This document shows, piece after piece, positions 23,686-32,694 of a DNA stretch of 64,000 bases. The position numbers and the translations under genes are program-made. Source of the DNA: Thalassobacillus devorans (GTDB taxonomy: Bacteria; Bacillota; Bacilli; Bacillales; Halobacillaceae); the NCBI RefSeq assembly GCF_900176565.1, contig NZ_FXEH01000005.1, positions 186,001 to 250,000 of the forward strand, in the 5' to 3' direction. Within the stretch, counting starts at the first letter, position 1. Each line of letters opens with the position of its first letter. Under the pieces are notes generated by a model. That model searched no databases. It saw nothing but the letters and a program-made list of their open reading frames with translations, and was not told where the DNA came from.

Positions 23686-25248
23686 ATGTTTAAACAGTAT
23701 AACATGAACCAAGTAATCTTGCCTATGGATGTGGAAATGAAACTACAAGATAATGATATCGCCTATGCCGTGCATGAGTTGGTGGAAAGTATTCCGGATG
23801 AAGCCTTTTCAGCATTCCTGCGTGACACGGGATGCCCGGCGTATCACCCACGCATGATGATGAAGGTCATTTTATGCGCCTACACCCAATCCGTGTTCTC
23901 TGGAAGAAAAATCGAAGGGCTGATCAAGGATAGTGTGCGTATGATGTGGCTGGCTCAAGGTTATGAACCCAGCTATCGAACCATTAATCGGTTCCGTGTC
24001 CACCCCGCCGTCAAAGATCTTCTTCGCCAGAGCTTTGTCCAGTTTCGTTCCCGACTGGTTCAAGAAGATATCATTGATGCGGAAGCTATTTTTATTGATG
24101 GAACCAAGATAGAAGCAAACGCCAACAAGTTTACGTTCGTCTGGCGTAAGGCCGTCGAAAACTACAGCGACAAGCTAATAGAAAAGTCCAACCGAATGTA
24201 TGAGGAATTAGTGGAAAAGGAAATCATCCCTGAAATAGAAAGGGAAAATCCGGAGGAATTATCGGTCGACGAACTTTCTGATATAGCCGAAACATTAGAT
24301 GAAAAAGTCGAAGACTTGAACCGGAAAATTGAAGAAAGCGAAGACACAAGTGAACGAAAACAAATTCGTTCCGAACGCAAAGAACCGAATCAGGCCAGGA
24401 AACAGTTCAGAGACTTTGCGGCGCGCAAGCAAAAATATGCGAACGACATGGAAATCTTCGGGAAAAGGAATAGTTATTCGAAGACAGACCACGATGCGAC
24501 ATTTATGCGGATGAAAGATGATTACATGAAGAATGGGCAATTGAAAGCCGGCTATAATATCCAAGTTGCGACGGAAGGTCAATACGCCCTCGCTTATGAT
24601 ATTTTTCCGAACCCCACGGATATGCGTACCTTCGGTCCTTTCCTTGATCGGATCGAACAGGATTACTTTGAACTTCCGAACTACATCGTCGCCGATGGGG
24701 GCTATGGGAGTGAAGAAAATTATGAAGATGTCCTGGAAAACCGGGAGCGTGAGCCTCTGATTACATACAACTCTTATCGTAAAGAGAAGACGAAGAGCTT
24801 TCAAAAAAATGCCTTCCACTCCGCGAATTGGTCATACAATGAAGAAGAAGATTCCTATACGTGTCCTAACGGAAAACAAGTGACGTTCCGTTACCGATCC
24901 CAGAAAACCGATCGAAACGGTTATACCCGGGAGTTCAAAGTGTACGAGAGCGAAGATTGTACGGGATGTCCGCTCCGTTCCCCGTGCACGAAGGCAAAAG
25001 AAGGGAACAATCGAAAAGTCTATTATAATGAAAAGTGGGAGCAACAAAAAAATACGGTGAGAGAGAAGCTTTCGGATGAGAAAACCGGCGAACTCTACGG
25101 CAGACGCAAAGTAGATGTAGAGCCAGTTTTTGGATTTCTGAAGGCTAATTTGCGTTTCACTCGCATGTCCGTCAGGGGCAGCGATAACGTTGAAAATGAA
25201 TTAGGTTTTGCCTTTTTGGCCGTGAACTTGAGAAAGTACACGGCCTGA
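23686..25248 (+). CDS. IS1182 family transposase
   Basis: A 520-residue DDE transposase, apparently intact. The N-terminus has YHPRMMMKVILCAYTQSVFSGRKIE typical of the IS1182/IS4-like group. Catalytic acidic residues are likely the Asp in FIDGTKIEANANKFTFVWR, the Asp in IVADGGYGSEENY and the Glu in KVDVEPVFGFLKANLRFTR. A central charged coiled-coil insertion (about 180-235) and a Cys cluster CTGCPLRSPC (about 425) are also usual in the family. RBS CGGAGGTG before ATG. Full length suggests a recently active copy. Confidence 0.93.
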   Translation: MFKQYNMNQVILPMDVEMKLQDNDIAYAVHELVESIPDEAFSAFLRDTGCPAYHPRMMMKVILCAYTQSVFSGRKIEGLIKDSVRMMWLAQGYEPSYRTINRFRVHPAVKDLLRQSFVQFRSRLVQEDIIDAEAIFIDGTKIEANANKFTFVWRKAVENYSDKLIEKSNRMYEELVEKEIIPEIERENPEELSVDELSDIAETLDEKVEDLNRKIEESEDTSERKQIRSERKEPNQARKQFRDFAARKQKYANDMEIFGKRNSYSKTDHDATFMRMKDDYMKNGQLKAGYNIQVATEGQYALAYDIFPNPTDMRTFGPFLDRIEQDYFELPNYIVADGGYGSEENYEDVLENREREPLITYNSYRKEKTKSFQKNAFHSANWSYNEEEDSYTCPNGKQVTFRYRSQKTDRNGYTREFKVYESEDCTGCPLRSPCTKAKEGNNRKVYYNEKWEQQKNTVREKLSDEKTGELYGRRKVDVEPVFGFLKANLRFTRMSVRGSDNVENELGFAFLAVNLRKYTA

Positions 25249-25285
25249 AACGGAAACCGTCTAACCAATTATGAGATTGACTCAG

Positions 25286-25334
25286 TAAAAAAGGGTTCCG
25301 GTCATCAAAATTCGATAATCGGAACCCTTTTTTT
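25286..25334. terminator. Hairpin terminator inside the right end of the IS
   Basis: AAAGGGTTCC / GGAACCCTTT with A and T runs on both sides. It ends transposase transcripts and also lies directly downstream of convergent ilvD, which has no other visible terminator. Confidence 0.8.
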
Positions 25335-25375
25335 ACTATTTTCGGCTAGTTATGTCCCAGCCTCTTATCCTATAT

Positions 25376-27070
25376 TCAATCGAGTTCTAAATCTGTTACT
25401 GCCCCTTTTGCTGAAGATGATACCAGACGGGCATATTTGGCAAGTACACCTGTCTTGTGTTTCAGTTCCGGGCGTTGCCATTCATCTTGGCGACGTTCAA
25501 ATTCTTCTTTCGTTATACCAACATTGATTTCCTGGGTTTCACTGTCAATCGTGATGGTGTCGCCTTCTTTCAACAAACCAATCGGACCGCCGACAACGGC
25601 TTCTGGGGATACATGTCCAATTACAAACCCATGTGATCCACCGGAGAATCGGCCATCTGTCATTAGGGCGACCTTGCCTCCCAGCCCTCTTCCAACGATC
25701 ATGGATGTAATGGAAAGCATTTCCGGCATTCCTGGCCCTCCTTTTGGACCAACGTTACGGATGACCAGGACATCCCCTTCTTTAATTTCTCCACCTTCAA
25801 TTGCTTTGGTCGCATCTGCTTCACTATCATAAACTCGCGCCGGTCCTTCAAAACGGCTGATTTTCAAACCAGACATTTTAGCAACTGCTCCTTCTGGGGC
25901 CAGGTTCCCGCGCAGAACGACAAGTGGGCCTTCTGGCTTAATCGGGCTGTCAAGCGGAAGAATTACTTGTTGTCCTTCCTTCAGTGATGGTGCTTCTTCC
26001 AGGTTTTCTGCTACTGTTTTACCAGTCACTGTCAAACAATCACCATGAAGCAGTCCATGCTCATGAAGCAGTTTCATAACAGCCGGTACGCCTCCTGCTT
26101 CATACAGATCCTGCATCACATATTTACCACTAGGTTTCATATCTGCAATAAATGGTACCTTTTTCCTTACCCGTTCGAAGTCGTCTAAGGAAAGGTCGAC
26201 TCCTGCAGAATGAGCCATGGCGGTTAAATGTAAGAGCGCATTTGTAGAACCACCAAGCGCCATGACAACAGTAATAGCATTTTCAAATGCTTCTTTTGTC
26301 ATAATATCCCGTGGATAAATTTCTTTTTCGAGTAGTTCAACTACCATCTCTCCTGCTTGTCTGCACTCCTGTTCCTTATAATCGTTAACAGCAGGTGTGG
26401 AGGATGAACCTGGGATACTCATTCCTAAAGCTTCTACGGCAGAAGCCATCGTGTTGGCGGTATACATCCCGCCGCACGCTCCGGCCCCCGGACAGGCATT
26501 ACATTCTACTCTGTGGAGCTGTTCTTCATTGATTGTGCCTTCCTGATACTGCCCGACTGCTTCAAAGGAAGAAACAATATCAATATCTTTTCCATCCAGT
26601 TTACCAGGCTGGATGGTACCACCATATACATATACGGATGGGATATTCATTCTTCCAATCGCCATGACACAGGCAGGTGTTGTTTTGTCACAACCTCCGA
26701 TGGCTACGACGCCATCAAGCCGTTCAGCGTTCGTCACCGTTTCGATTGAATCAGCGATGACTTCCCGGCTAGGTAAAGAATAATGCATTCCTTCATGGCC
26801 CATGGCAATCCCATCGGAAACAGTAATGGTATTAAAAATCATTGGAGCTCCACCATTATCTGAAGCTCCACTCTTTGCTTCTCTGGCAAGCCGGTCGATA
26901 TGTACGTTACAAGGAGTAACTTCACTCCACGTACTGGCGATGCCGATCATCGGTTTTTGAAAATCTTCATCTTCAAATCCTACCGCTCTTAACATGGAAC
27001 GGTTCGGTACCCGATTAACGCCTTCACTGATTACTTTACTTCGTATGCGTAAGTCTTTTTTGTTTTCCAT
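25376..27070 (-). CDS. ilvD: Dihydroxy-acid dehydratase
   Basis: A 564-residue enzyme of the IlvD/Edd family that dehydrates 2,3-dihydroxy-isovalerate and -methylvalerate in valine, isoleucine and leucine synthesis. Iron-sulfur cysteines are seen in [12 protein letters not shown] (about 125) and [18 protein letters not shown] (about 195), and the C-terminal [30 protein letters not shown] is diagnostic. It stands alone, not in an ilv-leu operon. AAGGTG precedes the ATG and a cre-like site lies about 130 bases upstream. The IS element was inserted only 11 bases past its stop codon. Confidence 0.96.
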   Translation of the reverse strand: MENKKDLRIRSKVISEGVNRVPNRSMLRAVGFEDEDFQKPMIGIASTWSEVTPCNVHIDRLAREAKSGASDNGGAPMIFNTITVSDGIAMGHEGMHYSLPSREVIADSIETVTNAERLDGVVAIGGCDKTTPACVMAIGRMNIPSVYVYGGTIQPGKLDGKDIDIVSSFEAVGQYQEGTINEEQLHRVECNACPGAGACGGMYTANTMASAVEALGMSIPGSSSTPAVNDYKEQECRQAGEMVVELLEKEIYPRDIMTKEAFENAITVVMALGGSTNALLHLTAMAHSAGVDLSLDDFERVRKKVPFIADMKPSGKYVMQDLYEAGGVPAVMKLLHEHGLLHGDCLTVTGKTVAENLEEAPSLKEGQQVILPLDSPIKPEGPLVVLRGNLAPEGAVAKMSGLKISRFEGPARVYDSEADATKAIEGGEIKEGDVLVIRNVGPKGGPGMPEMLSITSMIVGRGLGGKVALMTDGRFSGGSHGFVIGHVSPEAVVGGPIGLLKEGDTITIDSETQEINVGITKEEFERRQDEWQRPELKHKTGVLAKYARLVSSSAKGAVTDLELD

Positions 27071-27377
27071 CAGCTACACCTTCCTACTCCTTTATTTACG
27101 CCAGGCGTTCAGCCTGAATCTTTGACTATTATTATGTAATGATACTAATTTGTCGACGGCTACGCAATGAGTTTTCTGAATATATCAAGTTTTTACAAAA
27201 TAAAAGCGCTTTCTTTATTGTTATATAGCGTATCAGAAAAATTTTGACATTTGTTTGAATAAAATAGAGAAGGACACTGCATGTAACCTGCTTGTAACTT
27301 CACCTATGTATGCCTCATATGCTAATATATTAGAATGACTGGTGACGAACAGAATATTTTTAATGGGAATGATGTGT
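27071..27377. other. Divergent regulatory region between ilvD and murB
   Basis: About 300 bases, AT-rich, no gene seen. It contains the cre-like site at 27199-27216. TTGACA at 27243-27248 has only TAAAAT ten bases later, so it is not a standard promoter. No T-box leader was recognised before ilvD. Confidence 0.4.
27199..27216. promoter_or_regulatory. CcpA (cre) site upstream of ilvD
   Basis: AATAAAAGCGCTTTCTTT fits the cre consensus WWTGNAARCGNWWWCAWW at all but the outer G and A positions, with the palindromic core AAAGCGCTTT. CcpA activates the ilv-leu operon in B. subtilis, so a role at ilvD is plausible. Confidence 0.55.
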
Positions 27378-28298
27378 ATGGACAATAAAGAAAAAATTCA
27401 CAATAAATTAATGGACATTGTAAAAGAAGAAAATGTAAAAGTCGATGAAATGCTGCGAGACCATTTATATACCAAACTTGGCGGCAAAGCTGACTTCTTT
27501 ATTACACCAACTACTTACGAGGAGATACAGAATGTTGTCAAGTTTTCCAAGGAAGAAGATGTCCCTTTCACATTGCTCGGGAATGGTTCCAACTTGATCA
27601 TCAAGGATGGAGGCATACGTGGAATAGTTATTAACCTGAAGCATCTTGATAAAATATCTTCTGAAGGAAATACAGTGGTAGCCCAAAGTGGAGCGCGAAT
27701 TATCGATGCTTCATATTACGCGTTGGAGCAGCACTTATCCGGGCTTGAGTTTGCCTGTGGAATCCCCGGAACCGTCGGAGGCGCCTTATATATGAATGCC
27801 GGGGCTTATGGTGGGGAAATCAAAGATGTTCTGGATTATGCTTATGTCGTTGATAAAGAAGGAAATCTTGTTAAGCGGCTCGCTTCAGAGCTTGACTTAG
27901 ATTACCGAACCAGTAATATTCCAGATAATGGAGACATTGTCGTAGAAGCAACCTTCAACCTGAAACCAGGTAATTACGAAGATATCAAAGCCGTAATGGA
28001 TGATCTGACATACAAAAGAGAATCAAAGCAGCCCCTTGAATACCCATCATGCGGAAGTGTTTTCAAACGACCGCCAGGGTATTTTGCCGGCAAACTGATT
28101 CAGGACAGCAAACTGCAAGGAACAAGCATCGGAGGAGCTGAAGTCTCCACAAAGCATGCCGGGTTTATCGTCAACAAAGATAATGCCACTACATCGGACT
28201 ACATTGCTTTAATTGAACATGTTCAAAAAACCGTGAAAGAAAAGTTTGGAGTTGATCTCGAACGTGAAGTACGGATTATCGGTGAAGATGCCGAATAA
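27378..28298 (+). CDS. murB: UDP-N-acetylenolpyruvoylglucosamine reductase
   Basis: A 306-residue flavoenzyme that reduces UDP-GlcNAc-enolpyruvate to UDP-MurNAc in cytoplasmic peptidoglycan synthesis. FAD-binding motifs are [14 protein letters not shown] (about 33-46) and [14 protein letters not shown] (about 65-78); [27 protein letters not shown] (about 125-150) and [20 protein letters not shown] contain the catalytic region. The frame is open to 27342 with several in-frame ATGs (27363, 27369, 27372, 27378); I chose 27378 because the preceding residues are unlike MurB, but no RBS is strong and the start is uncertain. Confidence 0.93.
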   Translation: MDNKEKIHNKLMDIVKEENVKVDEMLRDHLYTKLGGKADFFITPTTYEEIQNVVKFSKEEDVPFTLLGNGSNLIIKDGGIRGIVINLKHLDKISSEGNTVVAQSGARIIDASYYALEQHLSGLEFACGIPGTVGGALYMNAGAYGGEIKDVLDYAYVVDKEGNLVKRLASELDLDYRTSNIPDNGDIVVEATFNLKPGNYEDIKAVMDDLTYKRESKQPLEYPSCGSVFKRPPGYFAGKLIQDSKLQGTSIGGAEVSTKHAGFIVNKDNATTSDYIALIEHVQKTVKEKFGVDLEREVRIIGEDAE

Positions 28299-28304
28299 CC
28301 ATCA

Positions 28305-28331
28305 CTGCACATCACAGATGTGCAGTTTTTT
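28305..28331 (+). terminator. Terminator of murB
   Basis: Perfect CTGCACATC / GATGTGCAG hairpin with a 3-nt loop and TTTTTT, seven bases after the stop. Confidence 0.93.
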
Positions 28332-28450
28332 AATTTTCTTTTCGTCATTTCCCTGCAAATGTATGTATTGCTCAACTTATCCTGACAGAAACTCATCAGA
28401 ATTCGACAAAAACACCCCTTCCTGACTCGATTCTTGTAACAATTTTTATT

Positions 28451-28476
28451 GTTTAAGTCTCCAGGAAAAGCGGTAT
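28451..28476 (+). promoter_or_regulatory. Sigma-B-like promoter of the 33-residue mini-gene
   Basis: GTTTAA at 28451-28456, 14 bases, CGGTAT at 28471-28476: perfect -35, one mismatch in the -10, ideal spacing. Predicted transcript starts near 28484. Confidence 0.5.
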
Positions 28477-28567
28477 AAGCTACTATACATTAAATTAACA
28501 GTTTATGGTTTTCCCATCATCAGAATCTTTCTTCATGATATTTCACATTAATAAGGAGAGAAAAGTC

Positions 28568-28669
28568 ATGAAAATCAAGGTACGTAGTTGGCAGATGTTA
28601 ACGAGGCAAGATAAACTGTTTATTTTGAAAGCTGTCAGTCAACGGTCCAGGGTGATGAAAAGTGCTTAA
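28568..28669 (+). CDS. Mini-protein of 33 residues, unknown function
   Basis: ATG 28568 has AAGGAGAG at good spacing. The product is very basic (about 9 Lys/Arg in 33) with MKIKVRSWQMLTRQDKLFIL at the start; it could form an amphipathic helix. It lies in a compact unit with a sigma-B-like promoter upstream and a hairpin terminator downstream, which supports a real transcript. It might also be a leader or small RNA with a short ORF. I do not recognise it. Confidence 0.5.
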   Translation: MKIKVRSWQMLTRQDKLFILKAVSQRSRVMKSA

Positions 28670-28723
28670 TTATAAAGAAAATAAAATCAATAGATACAGC
28701 TATCCAATACTTATACTATCTTG

Positions 28724-28764
28724 AACTTTCGTGATTAACCACATGTTGTCACGGAAGTTTTTTT
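28724..28764 (+). terminator. Terminator after the mini-gene
   Basis: AACTTTCGTGA / TCACGGAAGTT (one G-U pair) followed by TTTTT. Confidence 0.82.
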
Positions 28765-28880
28765 ATGTCTTCACTCTTCTGCTTTCTATTATTGCATATG
28801 TTCTTACTTTCAAGTTTAAGTATGCGATATGTCTGAAATAAACTACTTCTAACTATTTAATCTTTAAACAAATGATCAAT
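28765..28880. other. AT-rich spacer before the katA control region
   Basis: No ORF, repeat or RNA motif that I can support in the 116 bases between the preceding terminator and the PerR box. Confidence 0.35.
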
Positions 28881-28895
28881 TTATAATTATTATAA
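28881..28895. promoter_or_regulatory. PerR box of katA
   Basis: TTATAATTATTATAA is an exact match to the PerR 7-1-7 consensus TTATAATNATTATAA. It lies 7 bases upstream of the likely katA -35, fitting peroxide-inducible repression. Confidence 0.85.
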
Positions 28896-28902
28896 AAAGA
28901 TA

Positions 28903-28930
28903 TTGATTTTTCATTGATAAGTGTTATCAT
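28903..28930 (+). promoter_or_regulatory. katA promoter with an overlapping Fur-family-like dyad
   Basis: TTGATT (28903-28908), 16 bases, TATCAT (28925-28930). The dyad TGATAAGTGTTATCA at 28915-28929 overlaps the -10 and matches the Fur 15-mer TGATAATNATTATCA at 12 of its 14 defined positions. Confidence 0.55.
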
Positions 28931-28971
28931 TGTTTTAGGTAGTAAAAATACTTTTATGAGGTGGTACTTTT

Positions 28972-30429
28972 ATGAGCAATAATAAAAATACATTAACAAC
29001 AAGCTGGGGAGCTCCCGTTGGAGATAATCAAAATTCCATAACAGCAGGTTCTCGCGGCCCTACTCTGATCCAGGATGTCCACTTGCTGGAAAAACTGGCC
29101 CACTTCAACAGAGAACGAGTACCGGAACGTGTTGTGCACGCAAAAGGTGCTGGGGCACATGGTTACTTTGAAGTAACTAATGATGTATCGAAATATACGA
29201 AAGCTGACTTTTTGTCTGAAGTAGGAAAACGCACCCCGTTATTTGTACGTTTCTCCACAGTTGCAGGAGAAAATGGATCCGCTGATTCTGTTCGTGATCC
29301 ACGGGGATTTGCAGTAAAGTTCTATACAGATGAAGGCAACTATGATCTCGTCGGTAACAACACACCAGTGTTCTTTATCCGTGATGCGATCAAGTTCCCT
29401 GATTTCATTCATACACAGAAACGTCACCCGAAAACGCACCTGAAGAACCCTAATGCTGTATGGGACTTCTGGTCTTTATCTCCTGAATCACTGCATCAGG
29501 TCACCATATTAATGTCAGATCGAGGCATACCGGCTACATACCGTCATATGCACGGTTTTGGCAGTCACACATTTAAATGGACAAACGCAGATGGAGACGG
29601 TGTCTGGGTCAAATATCATTTCAAGACTGAACAAGGCATCAAGAATCTAACGGAAGAAGCAGGAACAAAAATCGCCGGGGAAAACCCTGATTACCATACA
29701 GAAGACCTGTTTAATGCTATTGAAAAAGGCGACTATCCAGCATGGAAACTATATGTCCAAATCATGCCACTCGAAGATGCCGATACTTACCGTTTTGATC
29801 CATTCGATGTCACTAAAGTGTGGTCTCAAAAAGACTATCCATTGATCGAAGTTGGACGAATGGTATTGAACAAAAATCCCGAGAACTATTTTGCAGAAGT
29901 TGAACAGGCTACCTTCTCTCCTGGAACACTGGTTCCTGGTATTGATGTCTCGCCTGACAAAATGCTGCAAGGGCGCTTGTTCGCCTACCATGATGCTCAT
30001 CGTTACCGCGTAGGAGCCAACCATCATGCATTACCGATCAACCGGGCTCGTAACGAAGTAAACAATTATCAGCGTGACGGGCAAATGCGTTTTGATGACA
30101 ACGGCGGTGGTTCTGTTTATTACGAACCAAACAGTGCAGGCGGACCCGCTGAGAATCCTGAGGACAAACAAGCAGCCTACCCTGTATCAGGTGTAGCAGA
30201 AAGTGTAGCTTATGACCATAATGACCACTACACCCAGGCAGGGGATCTGTATCGCCTGATGTCTGAAGAAGAGCGCACACGCCTTATCTCCAATATCGTT
30301 GGTGCAATGGGGCCAGTGGAAAGTGATGAAATTAAACAACGGCAAATCGAGCATTTCTATAAGGCGGACCCTGAATATGGTCAGCGGGTTGCAGAAGGAC
30401 TAGGTTTGTCTGTAAAACAGGAAGTATGA
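28972..30429 (+). CDS. katA: Catalase, small-subunit monofunctional haem type
   Basis: A 485-residue clade-3 catalase converting hydrogen peroxide to water and oxygen. The distal haem His is in [16 protein letters not shown] (about residue 56), the Asn in [23 protein letters not shown] (about 129), and the proximal Tyr is in [17 protein letters not shown] (about 339). Length and motifs match B. subtilis KatA. RBS GAGGTGG before the ATG. A perfect PerR box and a Fur-like dyad upstream suggest induction by peroxide and by iron state. Monocistronic, followed by a hairpin terminator. Confidence 0.97.
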   Translation: MSNNKNTLTTSWGAPVGDNQNSITAGSRGPTLIQDVHLLEKLAHFNRERVPERVVHAKGAGAHGYFEVTNDVSKYTKADFLSEVGKRTPLFVRFSTVAGENGSADSVRDPRGFAVKFYTDEGNYDLVGNNTPVFFIRDAIKFPDFIHTQKRHPKTHLKNPNAVWDFWSLSPESLHQVTILMSDRGIPATYRHMHGFGSHTFKWTNADGDGVWVKYHFKTEQGIKNLTEEAGTKIAGENPDYHTEDLFNAIEKGDYPAWKLYVQIMPLEDADTYRFDPFDVTKVWSQKDYPLIEVGRMVLNKNPENYFAEVEQATFSPGTLVPGIDVSPDKMLQGRLFAYHDAHRYRVGANHHALPINRARNEVNNYQRDGQMRFDDNGGGSVYYEPNSAGGPAENPEDKQAAYPVSGVAESVAYDHNDHYTQAGDLYRLMSEEERTRLISNIVGAMGPVESDEIKQRQIEHFYKADPEYGQRVAEGLGLSVKQEV

Positions 30430-30474
30430 CAAAGGGCTATCCATTCTCAATTAAATAATGATTATTATCATTTA

Positions 30475-30511
30475 AAAGGAGATTCTCTATTAGTGAGAAT
30501 CTCCTTTTTTC
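30475..30511. terminator. Terminator between katA and the CDF transporter
   Basis: AAAAGGAGATTCTC / GAGAATCTCCTTTT around TATTAGT; serves katA and probably the convergent gene too. Confidence 0.9.
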
Positions 30512-30513
30512 AA

Positions 30514-31485
30514 TTATTTATTCTCTTTATCCTCCACTTCCCAGTTTTGGATCTTATCTGTTTCAATAATTCCGATGACTACATCATCTACATCAGGATC
30601 TTCCAAAACGCTGTCCCTTACCCTGTATTTTATATCATCCGCTTCTGCTAACGTCATTCCACCTCTTAACTCGATAGCACCATCAACATGGTAATCATCT
30701 CCCTCACGAATGATACGAAGCCTCTTGATGTCCTCGACATCCTTATCGGCAAGTATGAGGGAAGCAATCCTATTTTCTACAATTTCCGGGGCAGCAGCGC
30801 CAATCAACCCCATCGTGTTTTCGTAACCGAGCATCAATGCGATGATGATCAGCAATACACCAATCAGTATCGTTCCGATTCCATCCAGTATATATAAGCC
30901 AGTGAAGTGCGCTAAAACCACGGATATTAGTGCCAAAACCGCTCCTGAAGTAGCTATAATATCTTCATAAAAAACAAGCTTTGTTGGCGGGGCTGCATAT
31001 TTGACATTTTTGAATGATGACGGAACTACTTGCAGGCCTGAGGCATCCACTCGTGATTCTTTCACCACTTCTTTCATTGCTTTAATTAAAATGAAACCAT
31101 CGACGGCGATGGATGCAACTAGAATCAATACGTTAAGCCAAAAACTTGTCGATGCCTTCGGGTGCTGGATGATTTCCCATCCCTTTAAGATCGTTTCATA
31201 GGCCATGATGCCGATAATAATGACAGCTAACAGCACAAATAAATTGACCACCCGTCCAAAGCCGGTAGGGAACCGTTTAGTCGGCTCTTTTTCAGCAAGC
31301 GCGCTGCCAAAGTAAACAAGCCCCTGGTTAGTAGCATCAGCGATGGAATGAATGGCAGTTGCCATCATAGCCCCGCTCCCACTTACTGCTGCCGCTATGC
31401 TTTTGATAATCGCAAGACCGGTATTCCCCAGCGCAGCTACACCGGAAGACTTGTTCCCTTTTTTCAAAAGTTCCAGCAAAGCCAT
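30514..31485 (-). CDS. Cation diffusion facilitator (CDF) family transporter
   Basis: A 323-residue CDF protein: six N-terminal helices with a metal site in TAIHSIADATNQG (about residue 42-55) and a second in helix V, then a C-terminal cytoplasmic domain (about 225-315: EDIKRLRIIREGDDYHVDGAIELRGGMTLAEADDI). Family members export Zn2+, Mn2+, Fe2+ or Co2+ in exchange for protons. HSIAD instead of the classical HxxxD zinc pair, together with adjacency to katA, makes iron or manganese possible, but the metal is not determined by this. RBS AGGAG upstream; monocistronic. Confidence 0.88.
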   Translation of the reverse strand: MALLELLKKGNKSSGVAALGNTGLAIIKSIAAAVSGSGAMMATAIHSIADATNQGLVYFGSALAEKEPTKRFPTGFGRVVNLFVLLAVIIIGIMAYETILKGWEIIQHPKASTSFWLNVLILVASIAVDGFILIKAMKEVVKESRVDASGLQVVPSSFKNVKYAAPPTKLVFYEDIIATSGAVLALISVVLAHFTGLYILDGIGTILIGVLLIIIALMLGYENTMGLIGAAAPEIVENRIASLILADKDVEDIKRLRIIREGDDYHVDGAIELRGGMTLAEADDIKYRVRDSVLEDPDVDDVVIGIIETDKIQNWEVEDKENK

Positions 31486-31624
31486 ATTTTCAACTCCTCT
31501 TGAAGATAGATAAAATTCTTCATGATCTTTTTATTATTTACCTTAACTGTCTGATAATGCATCCCCATCCTCCTAGCAAAATAATGATGCTACTGAAAAA
31601 CTGTAATAATATTGCTCATTACCG

Positions 31625-31630
31625 TATAAT
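31625..31630 (+). promoter_or_regulatory. Likely -10 box of the homing endonuclease gene
   Basis: Perfect TATAAT, 47 bases before the ATG at 31677; the -35 (TGTAAT at 31602-31607, 17-nt spacer) is weak. Confidence 0.4.
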
Positions 31631-31676
31631 AAAAACGAGAACATTAGTTCCCGTTAAGATTAAGGGAGGAAACAAT

Positions 31677-32085
31677 ATGAAAGCTTGGGAAGCAGCCTAC
31701 ATGGCAGGGATAATTGATGGAGAAGGAAGTATCACTTTAACCAGAATCCATAAAAATGAACATAGAAGACCCTGCATTACCATTTCTTCCACTGATAAAG
31801 AACTTCTCACTTATCTACAAGCCTTAGGTGGGGGAACAATTATTAATAAAAAAAAATTACAAACCGGATAAACATTTAAATTCCTATACCCTAAACATTA
31901 AGGTAAAAACCGATGTATTAACGGTTTTAAAGAATGTTCATACATTTCTACGAGTTGACCGGAAACGTAAGCGAGCATTATTGATATTAGAACAATACGA
32001 GCTTGTAACAGTAAGGAACGGAAAGTATTCTAAAGAGGCATTAAAGAGGAAATTATCTTTTGAGGAAGAATTTTTTCAACTCTGA
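31677..32085 (+). pseudogene. LAGLIDADG homing endonuclease gene, frameshifted
   Basis: Two overlapping frames together encode one single-motif LAGLIDADG endonuclease of about 135 residues. The first (31677-31871) has RBS AAGGGAGGA and the motif AAYMAGIIDGEGSI; it runs off frame in a run of nine A residues (31848-31856) and stops. Deleting one A joins it to the second frame, which continues NYKPDKHLNSYTLNIKVKT, then VLKNVHTFLRVDRKRKRALLILEQY and LSFEEEFFQL, matching the usual family C-terminus. Such enzymes cut a long target and spread introns or themselves. It lies outside the tmRNA intron, convergent with ssrA. A +1 event in a homopolymer could be true decay, polymerase slippage or a sequencing error. 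Confidence 0.85.
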
Positions 32086-32145
32086 TTTAACCAAAAAGTA
32101 CTGTTGAGACTTGATTATTTCTAAACTTATACTCTATTTAAGCAT

Positions 32146-32172
32146 AAAAAATAGACCAGCTAAAGCTGATCT
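32146..32172 (-). terminator. Terminator of ssrA
   Basis: On the minus strand: AGATCAGC / GCTGGTCT with loop TTTA, followed by ATTTTTTATG, 18 bases after the mature tmRNA 3' end. Confidence 0.88.
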
Positions 32173-32203
32173 ATTATTACGTAGTTTGATGGAGACGGTG
32201 GGA

Positions 32204-32473
32204 CATGTGCTTCCATGCTTTCGTCATGGCACTGACTATATCTTGAACCTGTCCTTACAGGTCCTCTGGCGTTTTATGTGAACTTTAGATTTTCTTAAGA
32301 AGAGTTCACATCCTAGTACTACCACTGCAAGATGGCAGCCTATAAGTCGATACACGGCTGTTGGATTACTCCACATACCGCTCGGTATTGCCTTATCACC
32401 AGAAGTGACTTAGGTTTCACCGATAAAGCCAGATTTTCACTTATGTGTTGCCACATAAGGCGACTATAAACTA
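32204..32473 (-). mobile_element. Group I intron in ssrA (270 nt, no ORF)
   Basis: Typical group I elements in order: P1 pairing CGAU^UA with UAGUCG (32461-32477) with the U-G pair at the 5' splice site; P2 hairpin CTTATGTG-GCAA... (32440-32459); P4 CGGU/ACCG with GAAA joiner; P6a TGGA-GTAA-TCCA (32362-32373); P7 from GACTTA (32343-32348) pairing with the conserved S segment AAGATATAGTC (32234-32244); a terminal P9-like hairpin (32207-32232); and the last intron base G at 32204. Insertion is after T-loop residue 59 (tRNA numbering). No reading frame of use is inside; the nearby LAGLIDADG gene is outside it. Confidence 0.92.
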
Positions 32474-32694
32474 ATCGAACCCACGTCCAGAGATATCGGC
32501 ACTCAGGCTTCTACAAGCGTAGTCGGTATATTATGCTTCGCCACCTGCTCAGCCTACCAACAGGCTTCCCAGGCGCTAGCCTGATTAGTCTCTTCGTTTC
32601 TCCTCAGGCGGTGGAGAAACGCGTAGTCCGCTTCAGTTTGGGACCCTTCAATCTGGCACACGGACAATGCCAGGAAGGATCAGCTCAAGTCAGC

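Larger units (their letters stand above)
23528..25364 (+). mobile_element. Complete IS1182-family insertion sequence
   Basis: About 1.84 kb bounded by terminal inverted repeats GAGGCTGGGACA (23528-23539) and TGTCCCAGCCTC (25353-25364); similarity continues inward for a few bases. It carries a single intact transposase gene. Each end contains its own hairpin terminator (23561-23597 and 25286-25334). I see no clear direct target duplication; a GAATATA motif occurs in inverted orientation just outside both ends. Confidence 0.85.

Noticed and set aside
24295-24819. 174-codon open frame antisense to the transposase gene
   Set aside because: Shadow of the transposase coding strand; no RBS and no recognisable protein features.
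27243-27248. Perfect TTGACA upstream of murB
   Set aside because: No -10 hexamer at 16-18 bases; the nearest TAAAAT is only ten bases away.
30455-30474. AATGATTATTATCATT dyad resembling a Fur site after katA
   Set aside because: Arms and spacing do not fit the 15-mer, and it lies between two gene ends, not at a promoter; probably AT-rich chance.
31848-31856. Programmed frameshift signal in the LAGLIDADG gene
   Set aside because: Only the homopolymer is seen; no stimulatory hairpin or internal RBS, so decay or sequencing error is simpler.
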